From positions 1 to 40,047 of the forward strand of contig JADFYB010000011.1 of assembly GCA_015233245.1 (NCBI GenBank): a DNA stretch of 40,047 bases. Reading direction: 5' to 3'. Within the stretch, counting starts at the first letter, position 1, and each line of letters begins with the position of its first letter. The notes beneath the pieces are model-generated. The model was not told the DNA's origin and made no database searches. It worked only from the letters and a program-made list of their open reading frames with translations. This stretch comes from Nitrospirota bacterium (GTDB taxonomy: Bacteria > Nitrospirota > Thermodesulfovibrionia > Thermodesulfovibrionales > Magnetobacteriaceae). Positions 24,648-32,394 of the stretch are shown here, piece after piece. Both the position numbers and the translations under genes were made by a program.

Positions 24648-25269
24648 AGGGTTGTAGAGTAAAGGGCGAATAATTATTCGCCCCTACCTGTGCGGGTGGA
24701 TTAATCTTGCATAATGGGTTATTCCTGTCAGAATCCCAATTTAATGGATTGCCCTGAATGTATTCCCTGATTTTGTTTAATTCATCCTCATTACGGATGA
24801 TGTGTTCGTAGTAATTACGTTGCCATAATTTGCTGGAATATGGCATCCATCCACTTTGTTTTACACCGTCGGAGTATTTTTTTGTCGTCATCGTTTTGAA
24901 TCGATTCATAATATCCGATAACGTAGGGGCAACCCCCTGTGGTTGCCCATTCTTTAATTTTTGTCCGTTGATATTATCAGGGCAGGCACAGGGGCCTGCC
25001 CCTACAATTTCTATTATTCCATGGAAATGGTTCGGCATAACGATATTTTCATGAACACAAAATCCACAATAATGTTGTGGAATACCATTCCATACCATTT
25101 GAATCATCTTTCCCGCATCGGTTAAAACAATGTTCCCGTTATTAATTTCACCAAACAAACACTCACGGTTTTGTGTGCATAATGTTATAAAATATGCACC
25201 TGCCTGAGAATAATCATATACCTTCAAACGCATTGATTGACGATGGTGGATTTCATGGGTGTTTATCAT
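24640..25269 (-). CDS. REP-associated tyrosine transposase (RAYT)
   Basis: 209 residues of the TnpA-REP/IS200-like Y1 family: RQSMRLKVYDYSQAGAYFIT at the N terminus, the HUH-type metal motif MPNHFHG (78-84), the LWQRNYYEHIIRNEDEL segment (148-164) carrying the candidate catalytic Tyr (153/154), and EYIQGNPLNW. RAYTs nick and mobilise REP sequences. Between HUH and Tyr an insert (about residues 89-116, GAGPCACP...GQPQGVAP) is encoded by two inverted REP palindromes at 24923-25005, and the C terminus is encoded by another at 24664-24683. The frame is intact. A truncated Bro-N gene lies just upstream. Confidence 0.93.
   Translation of the reverse strand: MINTHEIHHRQSMRLKVYDYSQAGAYFITLCTQNRECLFGEINNGNIVLTDAGKMIQMVWNGIPQHYCGFCVHENIVMPNHFHGIIEIVGAGPCACPDNINGQKLKNGQPQGVAPTLSDIMNRFKTMTTKKYSDGVKQSGWMPYSSKLWQRNYYEHIIRNEDELNKIREYIQGNPLNWDSDRNNPLCKINPPAQVGANNYSPFTLQPYD
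24664..24683. repeat. REP palindrome at the 3' end of the RAYT gene
   Basis: GGGCGAATAATTATTCGCCC is a perfect 20-base palindrome followed by CCTAC. It lies inside the last codons of the transposase gene and encodes about residues 196-202. On the minus strand it gives the GTAGGGGCGAAT-type head common in dispersed REPs. Confidence 0.8.
24923..25005. repeat. REPIN-like inverted pair of REP hairpins inside the RAYT frame
   Basis: Two 26-base units, 24923-24948 and 24980-25005, lie in inverted orientation 31 bases apart. Each forms an 8-pair stem: GGGCAACC/GGTTGCCC and GGGCAGGC/GCCTGCCC. They differ at paired stem positions, so both stems are kept. The ends GTAGGGGC...GCCCCTAC match. They stay in frame with the transposase. 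Confidence 0.85.
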
Positions 25270-25276
25270 ATATTTT

Positions 25277-25540
25277 TTAGCCGCTACTTGTCCCCGCTGC
25301 TTGTTGATTTCTCTTTTTGCCTGTTTCTGTTACCATTTCTACCTGTGGACAATTTGTCCCCAGGTAGTCGCCTAATTCTATATCCCTTTTTCTGAGTTTT
25401 TTCAGGTAATCGGTTGGATTTATTGAACCAGAAAGCGCTTCTACAACATCAACCACCGAGAAATACCACGTTTCAGTCTTCTCGTCATAGTAACGACGAA
25501 TCTTATAGTTTTCAAAAACGGCTAATGTTTTGTCAGTCAT
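25277..25540 (-). pseudogene. Truncated Bro-N / phage antirepressor-like gene
   Basis: 87 residues with a good ribosome site (GAGGGG). It has the BRO-N pattern: AVFENYKIRRYYDEKTETWY, FSVVDVVEALSGSINPTDYLKKLRKRD, then EMVTETGKKR. Full-length relatives continue for another 100-200 residues, but here the frame ends with an unrelated tail (NQQAAGTSSG) 8 bases before the RAYT start. The gene was probably cut by the event that brought in the RAYT. Whether the short product is stable or binds DNA is unknown. Confidence 0.75.
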
Positions 25541-25623
25541 TGCTTTCCCCTCTTTAATAATTCTTCCTTATTTGATATTTTATGTTGTGGTTAATGATTA
25601 AATCCAGCACTTCGTGGATTAAA

Positions 25624-26643
25624 TTAACGTGGTTGTGCGATATGCTTTTCAATAGAAAGTGGGGTTTCCTCATCAATAGCAATTTGATGATGTATAAATT
25701 TTCGAGGGAATTTATCTAAAAAATATGGAACCTTTGAATCAAGTGAAAAATCATCACGTGAACATGGATTAAAATAATGAAGTGGTACAGTTTTTTCCGT
25801 GTTTAGTGCGTTTTCGAAAATGAGATTAATCAAAGAATCTCTGAAAGCAAATCCAATAACTATGATTACGTCTGCTTTTAGAAGCCTGTCAAGCAGCCAA
25901 AAATGCAGTGTCTTAAATGGTTCTTTCTCCGGTACGGCTTTTTCTCCAGGATATATGATAGGCACTGAGTCAGGGTCATCTGGTGTGGTTGGGTAACCTT
26001 TATAGCATTGATCTCCATCTCCATGCCAGTCAAGAGAGCCATGAATCTTTAAGTATTCAAAATTATTATCCTTTCCTTCAAAAACTCTCTGAGTATCAAA
26101 GATATTTTTTCCTCCTCTGGCTTTTTTAAAACCATCATCAATATCATTCAAACCTATGCTGTTCCACTTCTCCACGTTCATAGAGAATGCCTCATCGAAT
26201 GAGAGATCATAATTTGAAGTAAAAAAACTTATTTGATAAGTAGGAAAGGGCTTTTTTATTTCACTAAATATATTAAAATAAAGTTTGAATGCCTTTTCTC
26301 TGTCATTTATTTTAAGCTTTTCGTATAAGTTTTTCTTTATTTTTTCAATAATGGTTCTTGCATTAGTTTTACGGTTAGTTATTTTATTGTGATAATTAGC
26401 AAGTATTTCTCCAGTTTTTTCTTGCCCAAAAATGAAGTCACTCAAATCATCTTTAATAAAATCCTCAAGCTCAGCAAGTACAACTTCAATATCTTCTTTA
26501 TTTTTACCATTGCTGTCAAGATACTCAAATAACGTTCCCAATATTGGATGGTTCATATTTTTTAGATCGTTAAAAAAACCTAGCGCAGTAGGAAGTCCAA
26601 GCGGAACACCCAACCCTGCTCCAGTAAAAAGTACAACACTCAT
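25624..26643 (-). CDS. SIR2-like domain protein (possible NADase, defence-type)
   Basis: 339 residues with the SIR2_2-type NAD fold: LFTGAGLGVPLGLPT (5-19), FFTSNYDLSFDEAF (140-153), catalytic-type His201 in LKIHGSLDW, and VIIVIGFAFRDSLINLIF (259-276). The Cys zinc cluster of true sirtuin deacylases is absent. SIR2 domains of this class often work as NAD-degrading effectors in anti-phage systems (ThsA, DSR, SIR2-Argonaute, SIR2-HerA). No HerA, Argonaute or other partner lies next to it, so it is either stand-alone or a remnant. GGGAGGAG lies 9 bases upstream of the ATG. Confidence 0.82.
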   Translation of the reverse strand: MSVVLFTGAGLGVPLGLPTALGFFNDLKNMNHPILGTLFEYLDSNGKNKEDIEVVLAELEDFIKDDLSDFIFGQEKTGEILANYHNKITNRKTNARTIIEKIKKNLYEKLKINDREKAFKLYFNIFSEIKKPFPTYQISFFTSNYDLSFDEAFSMNVEKWNSIGLNDIDDGFKKARGGKNIFDTQRVFEGKDNNFEYLKIHGSLDWHGDGDQCYKGYPTTPDDPDSVPIIYPGEKAVPEKEPFKTLHFWLLDRLLKADVIIVIGFAFRDSLINLIFENALNTEKTVPLHYFNPCSRDDFSLDSKVPYFLDKFPRKFIHHQIAIDEETPLSIEKHIAQPR

Positions 26644-26758
26644 ATCGTAAAGCTCCTCCCTTTTAATAAAGTATTCACCGAATCAATAGTCTCAAATCTC
26701 GCGTACAATTTTGTTGCTTTTTTGAAAGTATCTATTCGGTTTCATCCATAAGCTTTTA

Positions 26759-26788
26759 ATATTAGAATGTTATATGTATAATTGTCAA
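26759..26788 (-). promoter_or_regulatory. Candidate promoter for the SIR2 gene
   Basis: On the minus strand TTGACA (26788-26783) is followed after 18 bases by TAATAT (26764-26759). The SIR2 start is about 115 bases downstream. This suggests the gene is transcribed independently of the flippase upstream. Confidence 0.35.
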
Positions 26789-26823
26789 TTACTTGACTAT
26801 GGGCATTTTTCTATAAACTCCCG

Positions 26824-28311
26824 TCATCTCTTTCTAATATCCTTAAGAAATCTTATATCCTCTTTAGTTACACATCCGGCAAGGTATATAAGTGAAAAGA
26901 ACGCTCCAACTCCAACGGCAGCCTCCGCTATCCACGGTAAATACCCCTTAATAATATAACACAGCAAGCCGCACACCAGAGTTATCAGTATAAGTTTTAA
27001 ATAAAGTTGTAAGTTAAAAGCACCTTTTGTATTTTTATTAATTACATACATCCGGACAATAAAAACACTGTAGATCGTAATGAGTGCGGCATAGGCGCTC
27101 CCAAAGCCATGCAATATAGGTATCAGAAAAAAATTTAATATTATATTAATTGAAACTGCAATAGTCATGGAAACACACGCAAACCACTGTCTCTCCGTTG
27201 CCTGAAGCGTTATGTCCGTTAGATGGTTAAGAAAAACAGCCGGCACAATCCATATCAAATACATAAGCATACCGGCACTGTCTGAAAACTTAGCACCAAA
27301 TAACAAGGCAATCACCTCGGCTGAGTTAACCGTAGCGATAAATGATATACATAAGCCCAGAGTCAGAAGCGGTTTAGTCAGCTGGTTAATGAAATCTCCG
27401 ACAGAGCCACGTTTTGCTGCCCATAGGTTTGCCATCTTTGGAAAAGCCGCCATTGTTAAACCGCTTGGGATAAACATGCCGACAAGGACTATTTTGTAGG
27501 CTCCATTATATAATCCAACGGTGGAAAGAGTTTCATACTTTGAAAGTATAACCTTGTCAATATTAAAAATCACCTCACCCATAAAAGCAGCTAAAGCAAA
27601 CGGTATGGATTTTCTTAAAATTGTCAACATTTTAATACTGCTGCTGTCGCAATCTACAGTATAATTATGAAAATACCGTTTAAAAATAAACACAGACATA
27701 AACACTACTAAGGCACCCGAAAACATATAGGGAAGCATCAGATGAGGCATTTTTACGCCCAACACAAGGAGCAGCAAAATGCCTGCCGCACTCAGAAATC
27801 TAAATGTAATTGTTAAACCGCTTTCCACCTCCATTCTTTCAATGCCCATAAACGGAGCTCTCAGAATTGATGATGTATAGACAAACGCCGTAGCAAGTGA
27901 AAAAATCAGTATCCCGTAAAACTCCTGTGCGCCATATCCACTTGCATAAGCGGTAACGAGAGAAACGATTACCGCAAACACACACAGAACTATGCGCAAC
28001 GTAATGATTTTATTTAAATATCTCCTGTCAATTGCTCTGGCTTTTCCAATCTCTTTAATTAAAAATGTCTGAAGCCCACCGTCATAGAAGTAGTAAAAGA
28101 GAGCGACAAAGGACATTGTAAGCGAATACAGACCAAATTCCTCAGCGCCGAGTTTTCTTGTAATAAAGACAATAATCAGCAGACTTAACATTTTTTCTGT
28201 TATTTGTGAGACTGTAAGAAATGATATGTTTCTTAGTAGTGCCACTATTTGTAAGTTTTTTGAAGGATTGTTTCTATCATCTGTTAACTCCCTCAGCCCT
28301 TTTCTTTGCAA
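26824..28311 (-). CDS. Oligosaccharide flippase (Wzx/MATE-like polysaccharide exporter)
   Basis: Up to 495 residues with 12-14 membrane helices and the Wzx/RfbX pattern: NISFLTVSQITEKMLSLLIIVFITRKLGAEEFGLYSLTMSFV at the N terminus, an RRYLNKIITLRIVLC loop, and KYETLSTVGLYNGAYKIVLVGMFIPS in the middle. It would turn lipid-linked oligosaccharides across the inner membrane. The start is uncertain: a TTG at 28311 overlaps the TPR gene by 35 bases, and no ribosome site stands out; a GTG about 25 codons later is possible. It is co-directional with the TMTC-like gene, probably one operon. Confidence 0.9.
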   Translation of the reverse strand: MQRKGLRELTDDRNNPSKNLQIVALLRNISFLTVSQITEKMLSLLIIVFITRKLGAEEFGLYSLTMSFVALFYYFYDGGLQTFLIKEIGKARAIDRRYLNKIITLRIVLCVFAVIVSLVTAYASGYGAQEFYGILIFSLATAFVYTSSILRAPFMGIERMEVESGLTITFRFLSAAGILLLLVLGVKMPHLMLPYMFSGALVVFMSVFIFKRYFHNYTVDCDSSSIKMLTILRKSIPFALAAFMGEVIFNIDKVILSKYETLSTVGLYNGAYKIVLVGMFIPSGLTMAAFPKMANLWAAKRGSVGDFINQLTKPLLTLGLCISFIATVNSAEVIALLFGAKFSDSAGMLMYLIWIVPAVFLNHLTDITLQATERQWFACVSMTIAVSINIILNFFLIPILHGFGSAYAALITIYSVFIVRMYVINKNTKGAFNLQLYLKLILITLVCGLLCYIIKGYLPWIAEAAVGVGAFFSLIYLAGCVTKEDIRFLKDIRKR

Positions 28312-30292
28312 TTTTAAGATTAGTGAGAGCCTCTTTAAAATCCGGTCTGATTATAAGAGCCTTTTCAAAGGATTTTATAGCACCCTGTATATCTCCTGAG
28401 AACATAAGAGCGCTCCCCATGCCGTTAAAAGCCTCAGCCGACAATGGGGCTATGCTTAAAGAAATCGTGAAGATTTTAACCGCCTCATCAAAACGCTTTT
28501 CATAAATAAGCACATTACCAAGATTAACCATTGCCTCAGAATAGTCAGACTGTATCCGGATAGCTTTTCGATAGGCACTCTCTGCCTCTGTTAATTTACC
28601 GTTTGAAGCATAAACGTTTCCAAGATAAAAGTACGCTTTTGCATCGTAGGGATTTAGATTAATTGAAATTTGCAAGTTCTCCAACGCTTCTGCCGGTTTG
28701 CCGGTATATAGATACGTTATACCAAGGTTGTAGCGTAGCAGGGCGGAGTTTGGCGATATCGCCAGCGCTTTATTTAAATACTTAAGCGCTGCATCATGTT
28801 GCCCTCTTGATGACATTATAGTGCTAAGCCCCATGTATGCTTCAATGCAGCGAGGGTTTAACTGCAAAGCAAGATTTAAGTTTTCCAGAGCTTTATCAAT
28901 TTTCCCCTCATACATGTAAGCAATCCCTATGCCCGCTCTTGAGTCGGCAAAGTCAGGTTTAATAGAAATCGCCGATGAATAATTGCTCACAGCCTCAGAG
29001 ATTTTCCACTGTCTTAACAGGGTATCGGCTAAATTGTTGTATAAAATATAGTTATTATTCGTTACCGAAATGCCATGGCTTAAAATTGTCTCAGAATTTT
29101 TCCAGTAAGAAATCTGTTTTATCGCAATTGACATAAAAAATAAGCTTACGATAACAGCAAGCATTACAGCGACATGGTACTTTGCGAATCTCTCAGTTAG
29201 CTCTGACAAAAGACAGGCAATTACTATAAACAATCCGACATAGGGCACATACGTGTATCTGTCTGCCATAGACTGAGCACCCGACTGAACTATACCAATA
29301 ACCGGAGACACTGTCACTACATAAAAAAACCAGCCGGTAAAAATATAAGGCTGTTTCTTCTTTTTGAAGCCATACAGAGCAGCAAATGTTATTCCCGCTG
29401 CCAAAATTGAGCAAACCAGCACTTTCCAAAGTGCAATGTTAATATCGTATGGGTACAGAATAGACATGTTTACCGGAATGAATAGTTTTGATATATACTT
29501 TATCAGTGAAGTTACGGCATTACCAAGCCGTATTAACAAACTAATCGGTACAGCCGTTTCAATCGCTCCGGAGCTTTTCTGGGCTAAATACGTAACAACA
29601 GAAATTATTATTGAAAAAAGTAAAAAAGGGATTTTTTCGTACATTACAGAGAGTTTTTGCTCTCTGAACTTAAATCTCTCTAATGGGTATATATCAATCA
29701 CTAAGAGTACCAGGGGCAATGATACCGCCATAGGTTTTGACATCAAAGAACATATAAAGGCAATTAATGTAAGAATATATTTCATGACAGACGGTTTTTT
29801 TACGTAATAAACATATAGCAACATGGAAAGAAAAAAGAAAAACGCATAGAGTACGTCTTTTCGCTCAGAAATCCATGCAACCGACTCAACGTGCATTGGG
29901 TGTGTTGCAAAGGCAAGGGCTGTAAATAAACTGATGCCGGTCGTCCTAAACAATCCCTGCATGACATAAAACAGCACTATAGATGATGATGCATGGAGCA
30001 CAACATTAATAAGATGGTGGCCATAGGCACTTAAACCAAACAGTGAGACTGCCAACATATTGGAAATATCAACCAGAGGAGACCAATATCCATTGGTCAT
30101 TGTTTTAAATGCCTGTATCCCCCTCCCTGTTGTCAATCCATTTAGTACAAGAGGATTATTGGTGACATAAACAGGGTCATCGTAGTTAATGAAATTAAAA
30201 TGTACAACCTGAAAATAGATTAAAGATATGGAAAGTAATATTGCAGTTGGAGGTATCCACTTTAAGAGGCAGTTTTTCCTGGCAGTTAACAT
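28277..30292 (-). CDS. TMTC-like membrane glycosyltransferase with TPR repeats
   Basis: 671 residues. The N-terminal 400 residues are a GT-C-type membrane domain: TM1, then FNFINYDDPVYVTNN with the DD pair in the first loop, GYWSPLVDISNML, and HPMHVESVAWISERKDVLYAF, a segment shared with TMTC-type O-mannosyltransferases. Residues about 410-660 contain six or seven TPRs (for example YNNLADTLLRQWKISEAVSN, AYMGLSTIMSSRGQHDAALK, AYFYLGNVYASNGKLTEAES). Eukaryotic TMTC1-4 mannosylate proteins; bacterial homologues are common but uncharacterised. It precedes the flippase and follows the HTH/ORF6C regulator gene by 2 bases, all on the minus strand. Confidence 0.85.
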   Translation of the reverse strand: MLTARKNCLLKWIPPTAILLSISLIYFQVVHFNFINYDDPVYVTNNPLVLNGLTTGRGIQAFKTMTNGYWSPLVDISNMLAVSLFGLSAYGHHLINVVLHASSSIVLFYVMQGLFRTTGISLFTALAFATHPMHVESVAWISERKDVLYAFFFFLSMLLYVYYVKKPSVMKYILTLIAFICSLMSKPMAVSLPLVLLVIDIYPLERFKFREQKLSVMYEKIPFLLFSIIISVVTYLAQKSSGAIETAVPISLLIRLGNAVTSLIKYISKLFIPVNMSILYPYDINIALWKVLVCSILAAGITFAALYGFKKKKQPYIFTGWFFYVVTVSPVIGIVQSGAQSMADRYTYVPYVGLFIVIACLLSELTERFAKYHVAVMLAVIVSLFFMSIAIKQISYWKNSETILSHGISVTNNNYILYNNLADTLLRQWKISEAVSNYSSAISIKPDFADSRAGIGIAYMYEGKIDKALENLNLALQLNPRCIEAYMGLSTIMSSRGQHDAALKYLNKALAISPNSALLRYNLGITYLYTGKPAEALENLQISINLNPYDAKAYFYLGNVYASNGKLTEAESAYRKAIRIQSDYSEAMVNLGNVLIYEKRFDEAVKIFTISLSIAPLSAEAFNGMGSALMFSGDIQGAIKSFEKALIIRPDFKEALTNLKIAKKRAEGVNR

Positions 30293-30294
30293 TA

Positions 30295-31008
30295 CTAACC
30301 TCTCATTGCCGATACCTTAGAGTACAGGTGCTCCAGTTGACTATCCTCCAGATCGGTTATTGAATTTACTCCATAAATTTCGTATATGTAGTTGTCTAGC
30401 CCTTTCTTAGTCCAGCCCAGTTCTTTTTTAGTTATAGCCAAAATGTTCGAACAACACTTTTTTCTGCACAGCAGAATGTCCTTATCAGGCGCTGTTTTTG
30501 CTTTTTTTAATTTGCCCTTCCATCTAATCAGGTATGACTCAGCCTTTTGAAATTCTGTCTCCCTTATTTGCCTGTAGTAATGAACTTTAAAGTGCTTACT
30601 GATGGCATTATACACGGCTGCAAGGCTTTTTGGTTTCCCACTGGTTTCTTTTTCAAGCTCCACAATTTCCTCTGCCAGATCCTGAATCCTTGCTGCCTGT
30701 GCATCAGTAAGCTCTCCGACTTTATATGTGTAGCTTCTGGCCGTAGCCGCACTGGACATGCCGAATGCTTTTATCATCAGCTCTGTACGCACAGGCGGTT
30801 TGTCAGTTCGCAGAAGGTCATCTACCGTAATTCCTCCAATATCTGCCAGCTTTATTAAAACATCTGCTCGCGGCAGCTCTTTTGACTTACAATACGATGA
30901 TAACCTGCCTGGATTTATTCCCAATATCGCAGCAAGCATCCTGTAAGTCAGCCTGTATTGAGCCATCAGTTGGCTAATATAATCTCCAATTCTTTTTTTT
31001 AAATCCAT
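30295..31008 (-). CDS. HTH (XRE-type) regulator with ORF6C-like C-terminal domain
   Basis: 237 residues. An N-terminal helix-turn-helix (YRLTYRMLAAILGINPGRLSSYCKSKELPRADVLIKLADI, about 18-57) is followed by a segment resembling phage ORF6C (LTDAQAARIQDLAEEIVELE, KSLAAVYNAISKHFKVHYYRQI, ESYLIRWKGKLKK) and a C-terminal helical part with CRKKCC. Such proteins occur as phage repressors/antirepressors. The start faces a promoter with two palindromic sites (31043-31062, 31089-31108), so autoregulation is likely (inference). It is 2 bases upstream of the TMTC-like gene, so glycan genes may be under its control. Confidence 0.75.
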   Translation of the reverse strand: MDLKKRIGDYISQLMAQYRLTYRMLAAILGINPGRLSSYCKSKELPRADVLIKLADIGGITVDDLLRTDKPPVRTELMIKAFGMSSAATARSYTYKVGELTDAQAARIQDLAEEIVELEKETSGKPKSLAAVYNAISKHFKVHYYRQIRETEFQKAESYLIRWKGKLKKAKTAPDKDILLCRKKCCSNILAITKKELGWTKKGLDNYIYEIYGVNSITDLEDSQLEHLYSKVSAMRG

Positions 31009-31028
31009 AATTAATCCAAAACATAAAA

Positions 31029-31034
31029 TTTATA
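31029..31034 (-). promoter_or_regulatory. Possible -10 element for the HTH/ORF6C regulator
   Basis: On the minus strand 31034-31029 reads TATAAA, about 21 bases from the regulator start. Its -35 region would fall inside the palindromic site at 31043-31062, so occupancy of that site should block it. The -35 match is poor. Confidence 0.3.
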
Positions 31035-31063
31035 TTGACACTTTGTTTCGAATACGGTACAAT
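31035..31063 (+). promoter_or_regulatory. Strong sigma-70 promoter overlapping an operator
   Basis: TTGACA (31035-31040), an ideal 17-base spacer and TACAAT (31058-31063). The spacer and -10 are covered by the palindromic site at 31043-31062. Transcription would start near 31070 and run into the hairpin at 31078-31119. Confidence 0.75.
31043..31062. promoter_or_regulatory. Palindromic operator O1
   Basis: TTGTTTCG-AATA-CGGTACAA: an 8-base left arm identical to that of O2, the same AATA centre and a right arm with two mismatches. It covers the spacer and -10 of the plus-strand promoter. Confidence 0.6.
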
Positions 31064-31077
31064 ATGTCCATGAATGT

Positions 31078-31121
31078 AAATATCACACTTGTTTCGAATA
31101 CGAAACAAGTGTGATATTTTT
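31078..31121 (+). promoter_or_regulatory. Perfect 19-base inverted repeat containing operator O2; terminator-like
   Basis: Arms 31078-31096 and 31101-31119 are perfectly complementary around AATA. The inner part, TTGTTTCG-AATA-CGAAACAA (31089-31108), is a symmetric version of O1 46 bases away. A T5 run (31117-31121) overlaps the end, so in RNA it could act as an intrinsic terminator or attenuator for the promoter at 31035-31063. Confidence 0.65.
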
Positions 31122-31458
31122 AAGTTAATATTTGCTGTTGCCTTAACCACTCCTTACGGCACGGGCAGTGCATTAAATGTCGTGCCTGTTCCGATTTCAA
31201 TAAATGTCAGAACTCTGACTATTATGTATTTTATACATTTCAAAGGTATTAATCAACGCTTATACCAAGCAGCATTCAATTGCCTAACGTCGTTGACATC
31301 GTCAAAAGCTCCTCAACGTACTAAAAGTACGCCTGCGTCGCTTTCTCCTTGCCGCCAAGGGGAATCCCCTTTAGGGGACGCTTCTGACTGCTACTTGGCA
31401 TATAGGGCGTTGCAGGGTGCTGTAGTTAAGAAAAAACTCTAAGGGAGGCCAAGAGGTA
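31122..31458. other. Non-coding stretch with dispersed-repeat sequence
   Basis: No convincing gene between the operator hairpin and the excisionase-like gene. It holds a CGTACT-AAA-AGTACG hairpin (31317-31331) and 31358-31379, a 20/22 match to the reverse complement of 5027-5048. The open frame across it looks like translated repeat. If the promoter at 31035 reads through, this is the leader of the HTH gene. Confidence 0.5.
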
Positions 31459-31707
31459 ATGAGTACTTCAGGGGAGATTGAATCATTTTTTGAGATTGAC
31501 GAAATAAGGACTGAGTTAACAAAGGGGCCTGAGTTTTACACTCTTGATGAGATAGCAAAAATGCTGAGGTTGAGTTATATAACCATGTACCGTCTTGTTG
31601 AGATAGGCGATATTGCTGCATCTAAGGTAGCCGGCAGATGGAGAATAACAAAAAGCGCTTTACAGCATTATCTTGAAAGTCGTCATCCGTTCAATATGGA
31701 GGATTAA
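31459..31707 (+). CDS. Excisionase-type helix-turn-helix protein
   Basis: 82 residues; GGGAGG lies 10 bases upstream of the ATG. Residues about 27-75 (YTLDEIAKMLRLSYITMYRL, then GDIAASKVAGRWRITKSALQHYL) match the MerR-like HTH_17/excisionase DNA-binding domain: helix-turn-helix, a wing containing GRWRI, and a last helix. The first 25 residues are acidic. No integrase is nearby, so a regulatory role is as likely as excision. It may be the distal gene controlled by the operator/attenuator at 31.04-31.12 kb. Confidence 0.85.
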   Translation: MSTSGEIESFFEIDEIRTELTKGPEFYTLDEIAKMLRLSYITMYRLVEIGDIAASKVAGRWRITKSALQHYLESRHPFNMED

Positions 31708-31769
31708 CATTAAATTTTTATTTTTACTTGACATTTGCGTATCTTTCTCTGTTTATGTTACCATTGAGT

Positions 31770-32366
31770 ATGGCCGATGGTAATAATTATAAGCGTTCAC
31801 CGTTAATAGCGAACTTTGGCACTGTGGTTGCTCTGCTTATCGGAGGAGCTGTGTTTTTATTGGTCATTACATCCATAATTGTTGCTAAATACACCGGTGT
31901 GCAGGGCGCCACTGAGGTTACTTTCAGCAACAAAAGCGTTATAGCGTTTTTTGTCGTGTTTCTGAGTTATGGCTTTGTCGCTATTTTTCTTGTGATGCTT
32001 TTTACTTACAGGATTTTAAGCCCGTTTAGCAGACTTATAAACGAAATCCAGGCAATCCTTGCCGGCGACCTATCAAAGCGGCTCTGTTTACGGGACAAGG
32101 ATGTGTACCTCATAAGGAATTTTGTGTCAGATGTAAATAAGGTGGTTGACAACCTGCAAACTATGCACATACTTAAGGATGACCTGACAAAACAAATTGA
32201 CTCTGAAGGGCAGCAGATAATTTCCATGTTAAATAATCATCCCGCACTTGATAAGGAAACAAAAAACGCTGTGTTTTTATATCATGAAAAAGTAATTTCT
32301 ATCGTCAAAGGCACTGAGGAATCTGCTGTAGCTCCCCCAGACTTAAGCACTAAGTCTGATACTTAG
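31770..32366 (+). CDS. Membrane protein with HAMP-like domain
   Basis: 198 residues from the ATG at 31770 (MADGNNYKRSPLIANFG). A longer frame begins at a TTG (31728) that is itself part of a TTGACA promoter-like hexamer, so it is unlikely to be the start. Two membrane helices (about 16-40 and 58-80) flank a short outer loop. HAMP-like sequence follows (YRILSPFSRLINEIQAILAG, DLSKRLCLRDKDVYLIRNFV), then a coiled coil and a low-complexity tail. There is no kinase, cyclase or methyl-accepting domain, so it is a truncated receptor or a stand-alone membrane regulator. It ends 28 bases before the glucan dikinase. Confidence 0.7.
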   Translation: MADGNNYKRSPLIANFGTVVALLIGGAVFLLVITSIIVAKYTGVQGATEVTFSNKSVIAFFVVFLSYGFVAIFLVMLFTYRILSPFSRLINEIQAILAGDLSKRLCLRDKDVYLIRNFVSDVNKVVDNLQTMHILKDDLTKQIDSEGQQIISMLNNHPALDKETKNAVFLYHEKVISIVKGTEESAVAPPDLSTKSDT

Positions 32367-32394
32367 AAAATAGAGTTTCGTTTAATGGAGGCTG

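Noticed and set aside
24640-25269. Complete insertion sequence
   Set aside because: The protein is a RAYT, not an IS transposase with terminal inverted repeats; no target-site duplication is visible around it.
31089-31442. 117-residue plus-strand frame
   Set aside because: It begins inside the operator hairpin and runs through dispersed-repeat sequence; it looks like translated non-coding DNA.
31459-31707. Excisionase as proof of an active integrated element
   Set aside because: No integrase or attachment repeats are in the window; HTH_17 proteins are often plain regulators.
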